From Astrothelium macrocarpum (lineage: Eukaryota; Ascomycota; Dothideomycetes; Trypetheliales; Trypetheliaceae): a DNA stretch of 64,000 nt. The translations under genes were made by a program, and so were the position numbers. A model generated the notes under the pieces. That model was not told the DNA's origin and ran no database searches. It saw only the letters and a program-made list of their open reading frames with translations. Below, piece by piece: positions 32,501 through 44,129 of this stretch. Within the stretch, counting starts at the first letter, position 1; the number at the start of each line of letters is the position of its first letter. The DNA lies in assembly GCA_021030915.1 (NCBI GenBank), contig JAGEMR010000022.1:62001-126000 (forward strand). The letters are read 5' to 3'.

Positions 32501-34672
32501 TTCCTTCAGCACGGAGGAGAGCCTCTTTTTGAGCAATCACGCATTCCCGCTTTTCATGACTGGCTTGTGTCTGATATCGACATTGAGTGTCTCGAGGAGT
32601 TCATTAACAGTAGCGCATCATGCACAGTGGCCAATAAACTTTATGGCTGGACCGCCTTGCACTATTGTGCTCAATGTGGGTCTAGACCAGAAGTTTTGAG
32701 GCTAATATTAGATCAGCGTGACGCGGAAGGCAAACAAGTCGATGTCAATGTGCGGGATCTTGACGGCGAGACTCCGTTGCATAAGCTACTCTCTCGGAAG
32801 GAGGTTCCGAAGGAAATGTTGAAATGCTTACTGGACCAAGGTGCTGATGTTAATATCGACAATAAAACTTCACGGCGGCCGCTGTATGAGGCTGCATTCT
32901 ACGGCGAATGTGAAACCGTCGAAGCTATCATTGACCGCATAACTGATATCGACGATGATGATGATTCGGGTCGCACTGCATTACACGGTGCCGCCTGGGC
33001 TGGTCAAAAGCAGATAGTTGAACTGCTGCTAAAACATAATGCCGATGTGAATCGCAGAGACAAGCACAATCGATCACCGCTTCTATACGCCTGCCTTAAT
33101 CAGATGCGGTGCTTCTCGCAAGAAGGCACTCCTGAGGCAACAGCAGAGCTGCTTGTTGAGGAACAAATAAATCGAGGGGCCTCGTTTGAGGAAATCAACG
33201 CATGTACCCAACGCGGACGAACGCCTCTCCGTGAGGCTGCCGGTCGAGGCTACCTGAAGGTTGTGACCTCTATGTTGAGCAAATTGCCAGCAGAGGGTAA
33301 GGACTGGATCGACAAACAAGATCTCCGGAGAGGTCGTTCCCCACTTCACTCTGCATCAATCCATGGCCGCGGGGATGTGATTGCAGTCCTTCTCCAGCAT
33401 GGTGCGGACCCAAGTCTACGGGACGGTGTGGAGAGAAATGGAATGACAAGTTTGGAACTGTGTCTCGATCGCTGGGCTAGCGTTGGATCAGAACGCTATG
33501 AAAAGGCAATAATACATCTCATCGATTCTAGTATGGAGGAGGCAAAGGCCAACAAGCTCCTTCTAACAACGGCAGCCATCCACGGAAGTGTCTCAGTCCT
33601 AGAGAAGCTTGCAAACAAAGGAGTGAGCTTGGACGTGACCGACTCATACGGTTGGACACCAGCACAATTAGCAAGCCAATTTGGCCATGACGAGGCTGCA
33701 GAGTTTATTCGCAATACGCTTGCACAATTGGCGCTGCGCCCAACATGCTGGTCACTTGAAGAAGAGTTCAAAAACATCACGCTCACGGATGATAGGTTAC
33801 AAGCCTCATTTAATGGTGGTTCCAGGGATGTTATGGTCGCTGATCATCCTGTCCCGGCTGGCTTGTCCCAGTATTATTTCGAAGTCGAGATTTTGGATCC
33901 TGAGACTGGCGAGTCACTCGGTAAATATCAACACCACCAGAGGTTGCAGCAAGAAATGTCACGGAGCGTAGAAGAAAACAAGGAAGCTCGTCAAGCACAT
34001 GTTCGGGAGGCCCCCAATATGATTCTGAGCCATTGAAAGGAATGTCTCATTGCTTCATCAACGCTCATCAAACCGCACTTTATATAATTGTCGAGAGTCT
34101 CCTTGATGGATGCTTGCTGTTTTACTCTCTTGTAGCCTGTGACATTTCTTACAGCACCCTCTGGTGACACCATGTCAGGAACAGTTGAGCTAACGCATGC
34201 TTCAGATACAACAACCCCGGGCGACCAAAATGCTGCAATCCTCGCAATTGGCTTCTGTACTTCAGCCGCAAAGTCGATGGTGTTCCCAGGCTGGCCTCCG
34301 CAGAAATTCGCTCCGAATGCACACTCATGGGCGTATCATGGTGATGATGGCGGGCTCTTTGCTTCACACGGTAAACATAGAGGATTTGGACCGCATTATG
34401 GACCTGGAGATGTCATTGGTTGCGGTCTGGATTTCGAAGCTCAAAAGATCTTTTTTACCAAAAACGGAATAGAAATCAGTAAGTCGGCTACATCAATACC
34501 CGTCCTTGATATGGTCACCAAGAATTGACCAGAATTAGCGGACCACTATTTCGAAAAGATTAAGGGACGCGTGTTCCCTGTGCTCGGTTTTAAAGATAAG
34601 GTACAATTGCGCACGAACTTTGGTACGATCCTGGCAAATGGTTTCAAATGGGCGGGAAGAAATGCAGCTTGA
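29541..34672 (+). CDS. NLR-type STAND receptor: N-terminal domain, NACHT, ankyrin repeats, SPRY
   Basis: Four exons, 29541-31737, 31782-33920, 34155-34478 and 34533-34672, give 1,599 residues. Residues 1-220 form a helical N-terminal domain resembling those of fungal STAND proteins (Goodbye/NACHT_N type), with the segment TFGDVAVTAAPESVGLAWFA. NACHT follows: P-loop GESGSGKS at 334-341, Walker-B-like VFLIIDAVDG from 459 and LRILVLCRHSS. A helical part (ENVNETYHQHLLQL) leads to a very acidic linker, then ankyrin repeats from about 920 to 1380 (GWSALHIANE, GWTALHYCAQ, GRTALHGAAWAGQKQIVELL). The SPRY domain starts near 1400 (SQYYFEVEIL, AIGFCTSA, GPGDVIGCGLDF, FPVLGF). Junctions keep frame; the 234-base third intron is least certain. 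Such receptors detect non-self and trigger cell death in fungi. Confidence 0.86.
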
Positions 34673-36009
34673 TTATATTGAGAAGAATTCTCGTTTTTTC
34701 TGGACATGGATGCTCATACTAGATATCGACCTGCACCAACTGAGTCTGCTCCCGGCGTATCCTGAAAAGACGGCCACTACTCTTCAAGTTTCCCATTTCA
34801 TGAAGATCATAGCCACGTCGCAACTTCATCAGGTAGGGAGCGCGTTAGAAGTTATTTCCGAGCGCAACGAAGGAGCCATACTACGAATTAATCCCGCTTC
34901 TCTCATCTCCTTAGAGCCTAACTGTATTGCCGATCGATGCCAATTCAACCTGTCCCCTATCTTCATTCATGAAACTTAATTTTCATCACACTCATTTCGC
35001 AAAAACGGTTTTGCACCACTTAACCTCTCCAAACATAATCTAAGGTTAACAACTCATTATTGAGACGAAGATTCGAACGGCTACCGCATGTCGAAGATAG
35101 TACTACAAAGAATCCTTCCATGAGCAATCCCTAGAAGCCAGCCTACGGGAGTGTGTTTCTCTGCGCCAACACTCACATGGCATTTTTCTTCAAAACGAAT
35201 CAATGCTACAACGAATGACGCCGGTGGAGACGTGGAGACGTGGAGATAAGTAAAGGGTGTGTTTCTATCCGCATGCTTTAAGTCTGACTTTCACGAACCC
35301 TATTAGACAGAGCAAAGCTAACCTCTGGAGGTTCTCAGAAATTCTTGTCCAAGAGAGAAGCAACTGGCATTCGTAACAAGACCAGGCACAGGGACTGAGA
35401 AGGTCACCCTGCCTACCTACTCTGATAAGTAACCGACTAATTATTGCTCATATCGACCATCCATAACTCAAGGAGAAACAACTGTTGCATAATTGTAGTC
35501 TAGTCCTCTTCATTGCCTCAGTATTAGCGGTCTGCAAAGTGCATGCATCGCACAGCCAAGATTCCGCTTGATCTAAGGCCAGTCAATCTCGTAAGTTGTT
35601 TTCCTGCGCAAGATGAGCTGTCGTTTCGAGCAGTGCTCAATACCGAGCGCTTCCATCTTGCAAAACCCACAAGCTAAGGACTACATTGGGCTTTGAAGCG
35701 AGAAAGATCGAGGCCGATACTTTATTGACGTAATGAGCGGTGCATTGAGAATAAGTCACTAGGTACGTCGCGCACCAAATCAAAACGGCCATCGAATGCT
35801 TGCGTTCACTTGGATTTCCTTGATGACTCCCTATCAATAGATCTCTAGTATTGTATAGTTGTTTTGAATTTTGCAGTGATACTCCATCTGCATCGTGATC
35901 GTGACTCACATTGAACCATGAGCTACTGCGCACGTGGGAGTTCTCGCTTCTGCATCGAAGTTCCGACCTACGCCAACTCGTTAGCACAGAAGATTCCTTA
36001 ATCTGAAGG
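34673..36009. other. Gene-free stretch
   Basis: About 1.3 kb between two plus-strand genes, without a convincing coding region. A short direct repeat of GTGGAGAC lies near 35224-35245. Confidence 0.5.
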
Positions 36010-37371
36010 ATGGCTAATCCTAAGCGTCCTCCACGAAACTGGGTCGAAATACCTCTCGAAGCTGGAGCAGCTGGGACGACGAACCATAAGCCGATACATG
36101 TTGGACCAGAGAAGGTTGAATCTTATTACCACGACCTCAAACAACTGATTGAAATTCGTGACAAATGTACTTCGACGAGACTCAAGTACTTACCACCATC
36201 TCGCGTTCTTTGCATAGCCCAATCAACTCCTTCCGGATGGCTTCCAGTCGAGCTTAAGCAGCACTTGAGTACCTATCGGGAACTGCAAAGCTGCATAGAG
36301 TCGCTTATGGCGACTCATGGTGGTTGTCGCCAAGACTGCGCCGACTTCTATAACGGCTTTCCACTTTTCGCGCTGCCTGTAGGTGCCCAAGACCTAATCT
36401 GTCAATACGTTTTAGGTGCAAAATCATTTGGACAGCTCACGGTGGCCGATTTCGAGCCAGACCATATACCAGCCACAGCTTTGACGAGAACACAGTATGA
36501 AGTGATGATGGAAGATGGAAGCCGAAGAACAACGACTTATCTGGTCAAATCATGGGATGTTCCAATCGAGCCAGGAATGTTAAATCTCTGGCGAACATGT
36601 TCCATCCTCCACAATCGCATGTGTTGGGATCTTTACCAGAAGCAAATAAACTTTGTCGGGACGACAGAATCTGCTCTAGCATATTTGCACGACCGTTGGA
36701 CGAGCCGTGGCATTCTCAAAAAGCTCAGGCTGAACAACTATTTTCGACCAAGCTACAAAGATCTCACTCATGGTAATTCGAAGATACTACTACAATCAAG
36801 AAGAGACCCATGGCGACGACTATGTAATTTCCTGGTACACGAATGCATTACGCTTGACATCAAGCTTGTCGTTGATGAAGCGTTCTGGCGTATTCTGCCA
36901 TGGTCTGGGCCCTTGGATGGTATCATGCTGGATCCGAAAAAGCGAAGACACGATTTCAATCCACCGTCTATGGGATACGAAAAGAGCGGAAAAGCGTCCC
37001 CCGAGTTTTTGGAGAGGGTTGCGAAAATTGGTGTGGATGAAAAAAGCTTCTTGTTGGTGATTCGTGGTATGCAGACTGATTGTCAAGAGAAGTTTGAGCG
37101 GGATCTTGAGACTCGCATGAAAACGCTCATGGCGCAACGTAAGCGTTTATTAGAAGACGCAGACGAATACAGGCCTGATTGCGACTGTTGGGGGAGAAAA
37201 CTCGAAGAAAGTTGCATATGGAGTGAAGACAACAGACTCAATATATACCGAATCCGGTCAAAGAGGCAGGAAAGATTGTATTGCATTTATGATGACTACT
37301 CGTTTCCAAGATCTGAAGGTAGTGACCCTAGAGACGCTGAGAGCGATCGTTCAAAGGATTCTCTTCGGTAG
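36010..37371 (+). CDS. Unrecognised 453-residue protein
   Basis: Single exon, 453 residues, starting MANPKRPPRNWVEIPLE. Composition is that of a globular soluble protein: several Trp, many Leu, no signal peptide and no membrane segment. A segment FPLFALPVGAQDLICQYVLG resembles the start of fungal F-box-like or substrate-adaptor proteins, but I cannot confirm this. Later parts include LVHECITLDIKLVVDEAFW and a cysteine cluster CDCWGRKLEESC near residue 395. The C-terminus is charged and probably disordered. It follows the NLR gene by 1.3 kb on the same strand. The coding call rests on length, a good start and natural composition; function unknown. Confidence 0.7.
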   Translation: MANPKRPPRNWVEIPLEAGAAGTTNHKPIHVGPEKVESYYHDLKQLIEIRDKCTSTRLKYLPPSRVLCIAQSTPSGWLPVELKQHLSTYRELQSCIESLMATHGGCRQDCADFYNGFPLFALPVGAQDLICQYVLGAKSFGQLTVADFEPDHIPATALTRTQYEVMMEDGSRRTTTYLVKSWDVPIEPGMLNLWRTCSILHNRMCWDLYQKQINFVGTTESALAYLHDRWTSRGILKKLRLNNYFRPSYKDLTHGNSKILLQSRRDPWRRLCNFLVHECITLDIKLVVDEAFWRILPWSGPLDGIMLDPKKRRHDFNPPSMGYEKSGKASPEFLERVAKIGVDEKSFLLVIRGMQTDCQEKFERDLETRMKTLMAQRKRLLEDADEYRPDCDCWGRKLEESCIWSEDNRLNIYRIRSKRQERLYCIYDDYSFPRSEGSDPRDAESDRSKDSLR

Positions 37372-38955
37372 GCAAGCTAAGATACTGGGACGCATCTGGA
37401 CATAGCAAAGAATCGGACGATATCAGATAAATCCTGCATTTACTACATACATCGTAGTCTCGTGCACGCATCAACAAACTCACGTCCCCATTTCCCATTT
37501 TGCCACCCATCCACACCATTGCGCCGCATATCCAAGACCCTGCCCAGGTACATGTAAACTACGTACCTATCCAAGAAACCCTTCCCCACTTTTATCGCCG
37601 CACCTACATACGACCCACATATCTTAATCCACATGCCGATCCGTGCCATTCCCTTCCTTGTCTTGCAGGAGGAAGCTTAGGTACCCAGTTCAAGACGGCT
37701 CACGGCTCCCGCCCACGACAGATGACGCCACGAACTCGCGATCCATTCGGGAAAGCGGCATCTCCAAATGCGGGGGATTTCCCCCGAGATGGCACAATCT
37801 ACGAAGAAAGGGCCCTTTCAATGGTGGTTAGCGGTGGCAGCGGTGGGTAGGACGGCTAATGATATTAGGTAAATGAAGTATCTGCAAGGTAAGGTGGCGC
37901 CTGCGTTATGTAAAAGTGGCCCTGGTCAAGGTTTGCGTGGACCCTTGAGTCACCAGACGAGAAGGGTGGAGATGTTTGTAAAATTTCTGAATGAAACGCT
38001 GGTAGAGTTTGGTGGGCGAATGTGGATCATGAAGATTTTTTCCGTGGTGCTGGGATCCTGTTCCCAACAGGTGTGCTTGTGTGTTTGGGGCGTTGTTGTT
38101 GCCGATGCGAGACTTGGGCATACGGCACAGGTGAAGGATTCGTGGGTGGAGGGTGAGTGGTGGAAATGTATACTGGGTGAATATAGGCAGAGGCCTTCCA
38201 TTCTGCAGGATTGGACGGAAGGATCAAGTAGACATACCGTATTGGAGACTAGCAAGTGCAAACTAAATGGGATTCACTTTCAGAAGCATGCTACAGTAGA
38301 GAGAATAGATTGGAATCTCAAAAATCGTTGCTTTCATTTGAGCTACTAGAGCTACAGAAACGTTGGAGGGGCATTACAGAAAAAGTTTTCCCATCCCGAC
38401 TCCCAACTCATCTCCTTCCAAGGGTATCATCGCCAAGCCTTCTCGTTGTCAAGGTAATTATCAGCCAGGTTGAAAGCCGGTTGTGTACGAAGCGAATACG
38501 AGGCACAGAAGTGGGCGGGAAAGGCCTAAAAGCCCTCCCTGAGTAGGCACGCAGCGCCGCTCCGAATAATATAGCAGTCGTTCTATCAGAGGTGGCAGAA
38601 GTCGTAGTAATCATGCCGTGGTTCGCAAATTCGACAAAATTCCTCCTGCATTTATACACTGACAAGATAAGAAAAGCTTGAAGTTGTATAGCCTCACATA
38701 CAGTAACAAAGGCTCGTGTGTGTAATGGTTCGCCGTAGAGATCAGAAGAGGACACCGTGAGAACGCCAGGAAGTTTCGTAGCCACGACGGCATGCGTCTA
38801 TTGCATGATTCTTGAGAAGTCGCGGCCGTTAAAAAAAAAAGGGAAGACTCTTGAGCAGTGCGTTTGACTGCCAAGACGAAGAATTCCGAGGGTATCAAAA
38901 TATTCTGTTAAATGTCGATAGACATCGTAGGGTCGAACATTGGCATGATCGAATG
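37372..38955. other. Gene-free stretch
   Basis: About 1.6 kb. The long open frame 37873-38349 (plus) has atypical composition and no motif, and I did not call it. Region 37500-37870 is rich in GTA/TAC runs. The 3' flank of the C2H2 gene lies at its right end. Confidence 0.5.
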
Positions 38956-39966
38956 TCATGCTTCAATGTCGCGCTGTTGACCACTCGCAGCGATGGCCAG
39001 AGTATCCAGGCCGTGCGATATTGATGGTGTAAGTGGGCTGTAGTCGCCACCGACATTCATCTGTGGTTGATAGTTGACCGCATCCATATACGTCGCCCGC
39101 TGTAGTTGTGGTCGAGGTGCTTGCATGGGTGCCATGGGAGCTTGCTGGGAAATGGTGGTTGGGTCTGTGACAGAATTCGATTTTGTTCTTCGCATTTGCG
39201 CCTTGGCTTTCTTGGCACGCGACTCGCCAGCTCCAGTACCGCGACCGTGTTGATGCGTTCGTCGGTGCTGCTCCATGTTGTCTTTGCGTGTAAACGCTTT
39301 GTTACACTCGGGACAGAACGCGTCCTTTTTGCCCGTGTGCTTCTTAGCATGGCGTGCAGCGTGACCCGACGTAGTGAAAAAATCAGTGCATCCGTATTGT
39401 TTAGCCATCGGGCATGGATACTGATTTTTCTTGGCAGCAGGCTTTGATGATGAAGAGGAAGTTGTTGATGGCTGGACATGGGTTTGTGGTTGGGCTGGCT
39501 CCTCTAACGGAGATAGGGAAGTCCGGAAGAGCTGAGGCTGAGGTTGTTGTTGCGGTTGAGGTTGTGGGGGTAATTGCGGCTGAGCTTGCGGTATGGGCAC
39601 CGGATAGCCATGGGATGCATGTTGAGCGAGGATGGGATAGGCAAGCTGCTCCTTTGAAGGTTCCATGTAAGTTGAGGCCATGGCCGATTTAGGCGAGAGA
39701 TCGGGCTGGGAGTGGATGTAGAGTTGCTCAGAAGGGTGGGTGTCCAGATGCGAGGCTGGAGTGAGGGGCGAGGGAGTCTGCAAACCGCGAGAATCCGAAG
39801 AGTCGCTGCGGATCAATGAAGGTGTTGGTGGAAAGCCAGGCGTTGAAACATAGCTCGAGGTGCGAGAGTGAAGTGCAGGTTGCGACGTGTGGCGGAAAGG
39901 CGCGGGCGCTTCGCCTGATTCATTCAGCAAGCTCACGCGGCGACCACTCGAGTTCGTGCCCTCCAT
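38956..39966 (-). CDS. C2H2 zinc-finger transcription factor
   Basis: Single exon, 336 residues. The first half is Ser/Pro/Gln-rich, including a PQPQPQ run, as in fungal activation regions. Two adjacent fingers begin after KKNQYPCPMAKQYGC: the second is canonical (CPECNKAFTRKDNMEQHRRTH, Cys-x2-Cys-x12-His-x3-His). The first is unusual because its two cysteines are seven residues apart and its histidines follow in GHAARHAKKH. A basic stretch (RAKKAKAQMRR) comes next and could be a nuclear signal. The gene is preceded by about 4 kb with no other gene, typical for regulators with large promoters. Probably a sequence-specific DNA-binding regulator; target pathway unknown. No orthologue named because I could not check one. 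Confidence 0.85.
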   Translation of the reverse strand: MEGTNSSGRRVSLLNESGEAPAPFRHTSQPALHSRTSSYVSTPGFPPTPSLIRSDSSDSRGLQTPSPLTPASHLDTHPSEQLYIHSQPDLSPKSAMASTYMEPSKEQLAYPILAQHASHGYPVPIPQAQPQLPPQPQPQQQPQPQLFRTSLSPLEEPAQPQTHVQPSTTSSSSSKPAAKKNQYPCPMAKQYGCTDFFTTSGHAARHAKKHTGKKDAFCPECNKAFTRKDNMEQHRRTHQHGRGTGAGESRAKKAKAQMRRTKSNSVTDPTTISQQAPMAPMQAPRPQLQRATYMDAVNYQPQMNVGGDYSPLTPSISHGLDTLAIAASGQQRDIEA

Positions 39967-42900
39967 ATCAACACAGCGTCAACACAACGCCCGCGCAAAG
40001 CGTGGCCTCAGCTGCACTGTGCGGTAGCGACAGTGCCGGCGAGCAGTCACAAATTAGCTAGCGAGCAGTGCGCGCCGTCTGGGAAGGGCGCAGTGGTGGG
40101 GATGTGGTCGTCGCACAGGCGGGAGTGCTTTACCACGGCAACGAAGGGCAATGTTGACGGACGGCGACAACAGAACAGCAGAGGGGAGTATCAGAGCAGC
40201 AGCAGTGGGGAAAGTGGGAGCTGGGCTATTTGAATGTCAGGGGAGGCTGCGAGGGACCGGGCAGCTGGGCAGGCGGGCAAGAGAGGGCAAGCCGCTGAGG
40301 ACGGAGTGCCGGATGCGAATTGTAAGAATGCCATGTCCTGATCCCTTGGATCTCTCGATCGTTGATGCTTCTAATTATTAGACGACGAGGATCGGCGGCC
40401 ACGCTGCATCCCGTTATCAGGGAGCGCCCTCAGGGAAAGCTGCTAACTAGTACCTAACCCTCATCCCTGTCCGAGGGTCTGCCCGGCCCTGTTTTGCTCG
40501 GCTTCCCCTCTTCCATCATAAGCTTCACGACAGATGCCACCAGATGCTGTTTGCTAAGCGCTGCCTGCAGCCTCACCTCCACTCCCACTTCGGCACTGGC
40601 TGCGCCGGCGCGGGCAAGGCGCGCAGGTCCGGCACGTCGCTGGGCATAGGCTCGGTGCGCTCAGCAATCCGCTGGATCGCGAGCGTCTGAGGGAATAAGG
40701 GACCAAAAGGGTAACGTGAGCAATCCGACGGAGTGCGGCGCGATCGCAGACTGCCAACGCACGTCCACAACACGTCTTCCATCGCCATTGTTTGCAACAG
40801 GACTGCCCACCATATCCGACTCGCCTGACGACCCACTCAGCCACGGTCGAAGAAGCATAAGCAGCACTTGACTCAGCCAAGCTGCGACATTGTCCTTCGG
40901 TGCCGTCTTTGACAGCGACAGTGTGCAATGGCATCAAACAGACGTCTGTGAAGAGGGGAGCGCATGACGCACGCTCTCCTCGGGCCAAGGCTGTGGCAGC
41001 AAGGCTGTCGTCCACTGGGCACAGGTGCGGACTCGATACATCATCGCGACGTCGAGACCCTGCGTCTGGAAGTGCCACGCACGCGTTGCGCAACTCCGTC
41101 GGGCGCAGGGATGCAGCCGTTGGCGGCTGCACGCACCACCTCTAAATTTCACCGATTGTCTTTCAATTGCTCGATCGCCGCCTCACATCAAAGCCTTGTT
41201 CCCACAAGCCACAGCGAACTGCTGCTGGCGTTGGCCAGTTGGGTTGGCAACGCTCCCTGCCATCGTCGCCCACGCGCTATTCGGCTTCTGCCTTGGAACT
41301 TTCCTGCCCTCTGATCATGCGATGCGCCCGTGATTGGAGCCTACGCTGCAATCATTTCGGTATTTGCGGGCATTCGTGGCCAATGACTTTTCCGTTATAT
41401 CAGAGAGATGAACTGCCACACCCAGGAGAGGAGCATCCATGTACCATTCAATGTTGGCGATCGATGTGATCGAAATCTCTCAGCTCACGCGCAGAGTTGA
41501 GAACCTTGCAACACATCATGATTCGCGTGCTCCCCGTTCCACGTTCCTGCCCGAGAGCCTCCCAAGGGACTCGCAACAGGGCACCAGGGCATCGTCCTTG
41601 GCCGGACCGGAAACCCTTTTGCTGACGCAGGGACCAAAAAGAGAATCAGACAACAGTTTCGCTACCTGAGACGAGATGAGCGAATTCCGGCAAGGCGTCC
41701 AATTCTCAGGAAGCCGCGCAGGATTTCGAGGTCAGCAAGATCTATTCCTTGCTGTTTGCTACCTGGCTACATGGGGCTCAAATCGATAACTACCCATCTC
41801 GATCCCCCGTCCAGGTGACAGCCTCGGGACTAACTCCGAAACTAGACCTGCGCACATTTACAATCAATCATCTGGAGGTGAGTTTAAGGCTGTGGCTAAG
41901 GCCAATTGCCTGATACATAATCCACACACGGTTTGGGAAGACCTTTAGCCGTAATGAGTGCCGGAACCTTTTAGTTCTTGCTCTAAACAATTCAATAGTC
42001 CTCGCCGCTGGAAATCGACTGGGTGCTACCCCAGATTCAAAGACTGTGCTCATTCAGTAATAATACCGTGCTATTCATGAATGCCGTGTAGTGTATTCGG
42101 AAATTTCTGTTAGTGCACATATCCGAGCGCAACCGTGTTCACCGTTTCTTCCACGGTCTTCAGGTCCTGCATAACAAGAATTATCCCGCTCACAAAATTT
42201 AAGGAATAAAGAAGTTTGAACGCCGTTTCCTAATGCATCCGATCGAGTTTCGGCCGAACAAAGTTGAACCCTTCTCAGCAAGGCATTCGTGGTTTCATGC
42301 ACAGCGGTAGAAGCGGTGGAAGGGTGCTGACAGAGCTTGGTCATGGCGTAGTGCATGTGGCTTGAAACGGGGCCCGCTAGGGCCCTGCATGTTGGGTCGG
42401 AGCTAGAATGCAGGCGATCGAACATCGCACAAAACTCTCAACTTCATCTTCGATCTCACCATCCGGCTGTTGTCAGCGGGCCCTCGGCTGAAACTCTGCG
42501 ACCCTACTCTATGCCATGGTCGAAATAACGCTCTCAATGAACTTCCCGATTGAAAGAATCATCAGAGTCATCATCAATGCGACCGGAATTGAATGTGACT
42601 CTCGCCGTGGGCTGTCAAAGTCGCCGGTCTGGACTGGGGTCCATTTCTACGGGCCCGACAGCCCGTCTTGGGGGAGCTCGTGCGTTCCCAATACCGGCAC
42701 CTTGAACACGTGGCGGATAACATCCGTGCGCCGCACGGGATCATCTCTTCGACCCTGAACTCCCCCTGTGACATCACTGTGATTTTAGAGATGAAAAGGA
42801 ACTCGAGAAATCAGGGCAGATGGTTATCTCGTTCCATCTCGCTTTGACCACGAGCTCGAAATTTTTCAGGGAACAATTTGAAGCCACAGTTGCGATGCGT

Positions 42901-44129
42901 GCCTTATCCGCGATCTGAGAACCATCTCATCAAAACAAAAGCACAAGCCAGATGGTCACGAATTTGAAGAAGAAGCACGTGTTGGTCCCCTTCACGGTAC
43001 GTCATTTTGACTAAACACAGTAACGGCATAGTGCTGCATAGAATGTGTGAAATGGGCTTCGCAACAAACTGGTATCAAACCAACATTCACCGGAGGAGTG
43101 GGAGGGTGTGAATGTCTAAAAATTATCTGACTCTGTGCATCAAATCCTTCCCGTCCATCATCCGCGCTGGACTCATGATCCGCAGCACGACTTTCTATAT
43201 GTAGCCAACCAGCTGGAGTGCCTGAATGAGATCGCAAGATGCATCTGTCGATGCCATCCGCAGCTACGAGCCAACCCCTTAACATATCCGGTGATCTCGT
43301 TCCTCCCTACGGGGGTTCCCACAAAAATCCCCACAAGTAAAGCCACATGCATGTGCCTTGAGCCTCCCCAATGAGCCACAGAACAAGATCTGCTGATTCT
43401 TTCCCAAATCGAAGGCCCTGTCGGCTCCCCAAAGTATGTACAATCCTTGCTGGGTTCCGTCAACGCACGCCTAGACCCCAGGGGATCCGTCAGCAAGGCT
43501 CCGAGTCCCATGGTTCTGTAAAGCTGTGGCTGAGAAGAATTAGGATCCTGTGGAGCTTTTCTTGGTGCACATTGTAGTGGAATGAGACTTTCGAGTTCTT
43601 GCTAGTAATCATTTGAGCATGTCGAGTTCTGGGAAAGTTTGGAGACGAGAGAAAAACTTGAATTCGGGTTGGAGATATTTCCAAAAGTCCCAAAACTTCT
43701 CACAAGCAAAGTTATACGGAGAGATTACAAGTTCGAACAGCATTGTGACATACGTTCCAAGACTTGGATTAAAACACAGCCAACTTGGTATAAATATTGC
43801 GAGAGTATCTTCTGCCAGTACTGATGTGAGCAGTAGATGCTCAATCAGCAAAGTTTCTAGCATTCGAAACTCCATCGACACTTCTTACTTACATTAGTCC
43901 GCTAAATTTCACCTAGTCCTCCCAACAGTAACTAAATTACAGGACATTATCCAAACTTATTAGCTGGTGTTCGTAGATCCCAGCAATACAAATTCAAGTC
44001 GAATTCTCCGTTTCCGTATCTCCTCTCTCTCAACAACAAAGATTTAGTAATCCTTTTGTATTGTCCCCGTTCCAGTCCAAGTCTCTTTTACTAATTTGTA
44101 CACCTCGTTCAACACTCTCGACTCACCAG
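39967..44129. other. Large gene-free region upstream of the C2H2 gene
   Basis: About 4.2 kb without a supported gene. Open frames (40554-41132 minus, 42075-42425 minus, 40964-41314 plus) have biased or random composition and no domain. It most likely holds the long 5' region of the transcription factor gene and the 3' flank of the GST gene. No repeat structure recognised. Confidence 0.5.

Noticed and set aside
37873..38349. 158-residue plus-strand open frame
   Set aside because: No motif, odd Trp/Val/Gly-rich composition, and open frames of similar quality on the other strand.
40554..41132. 192-residue minus-strand open frame
   Set aside because: Arg/Ser/Cys-rich with no motif or convincing start; typical of GC-rich noncoding DNA.
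42075..42425. 116-residue minus-strand open frame
   Set aside because: No motif and no partner exons; composition fits chance.
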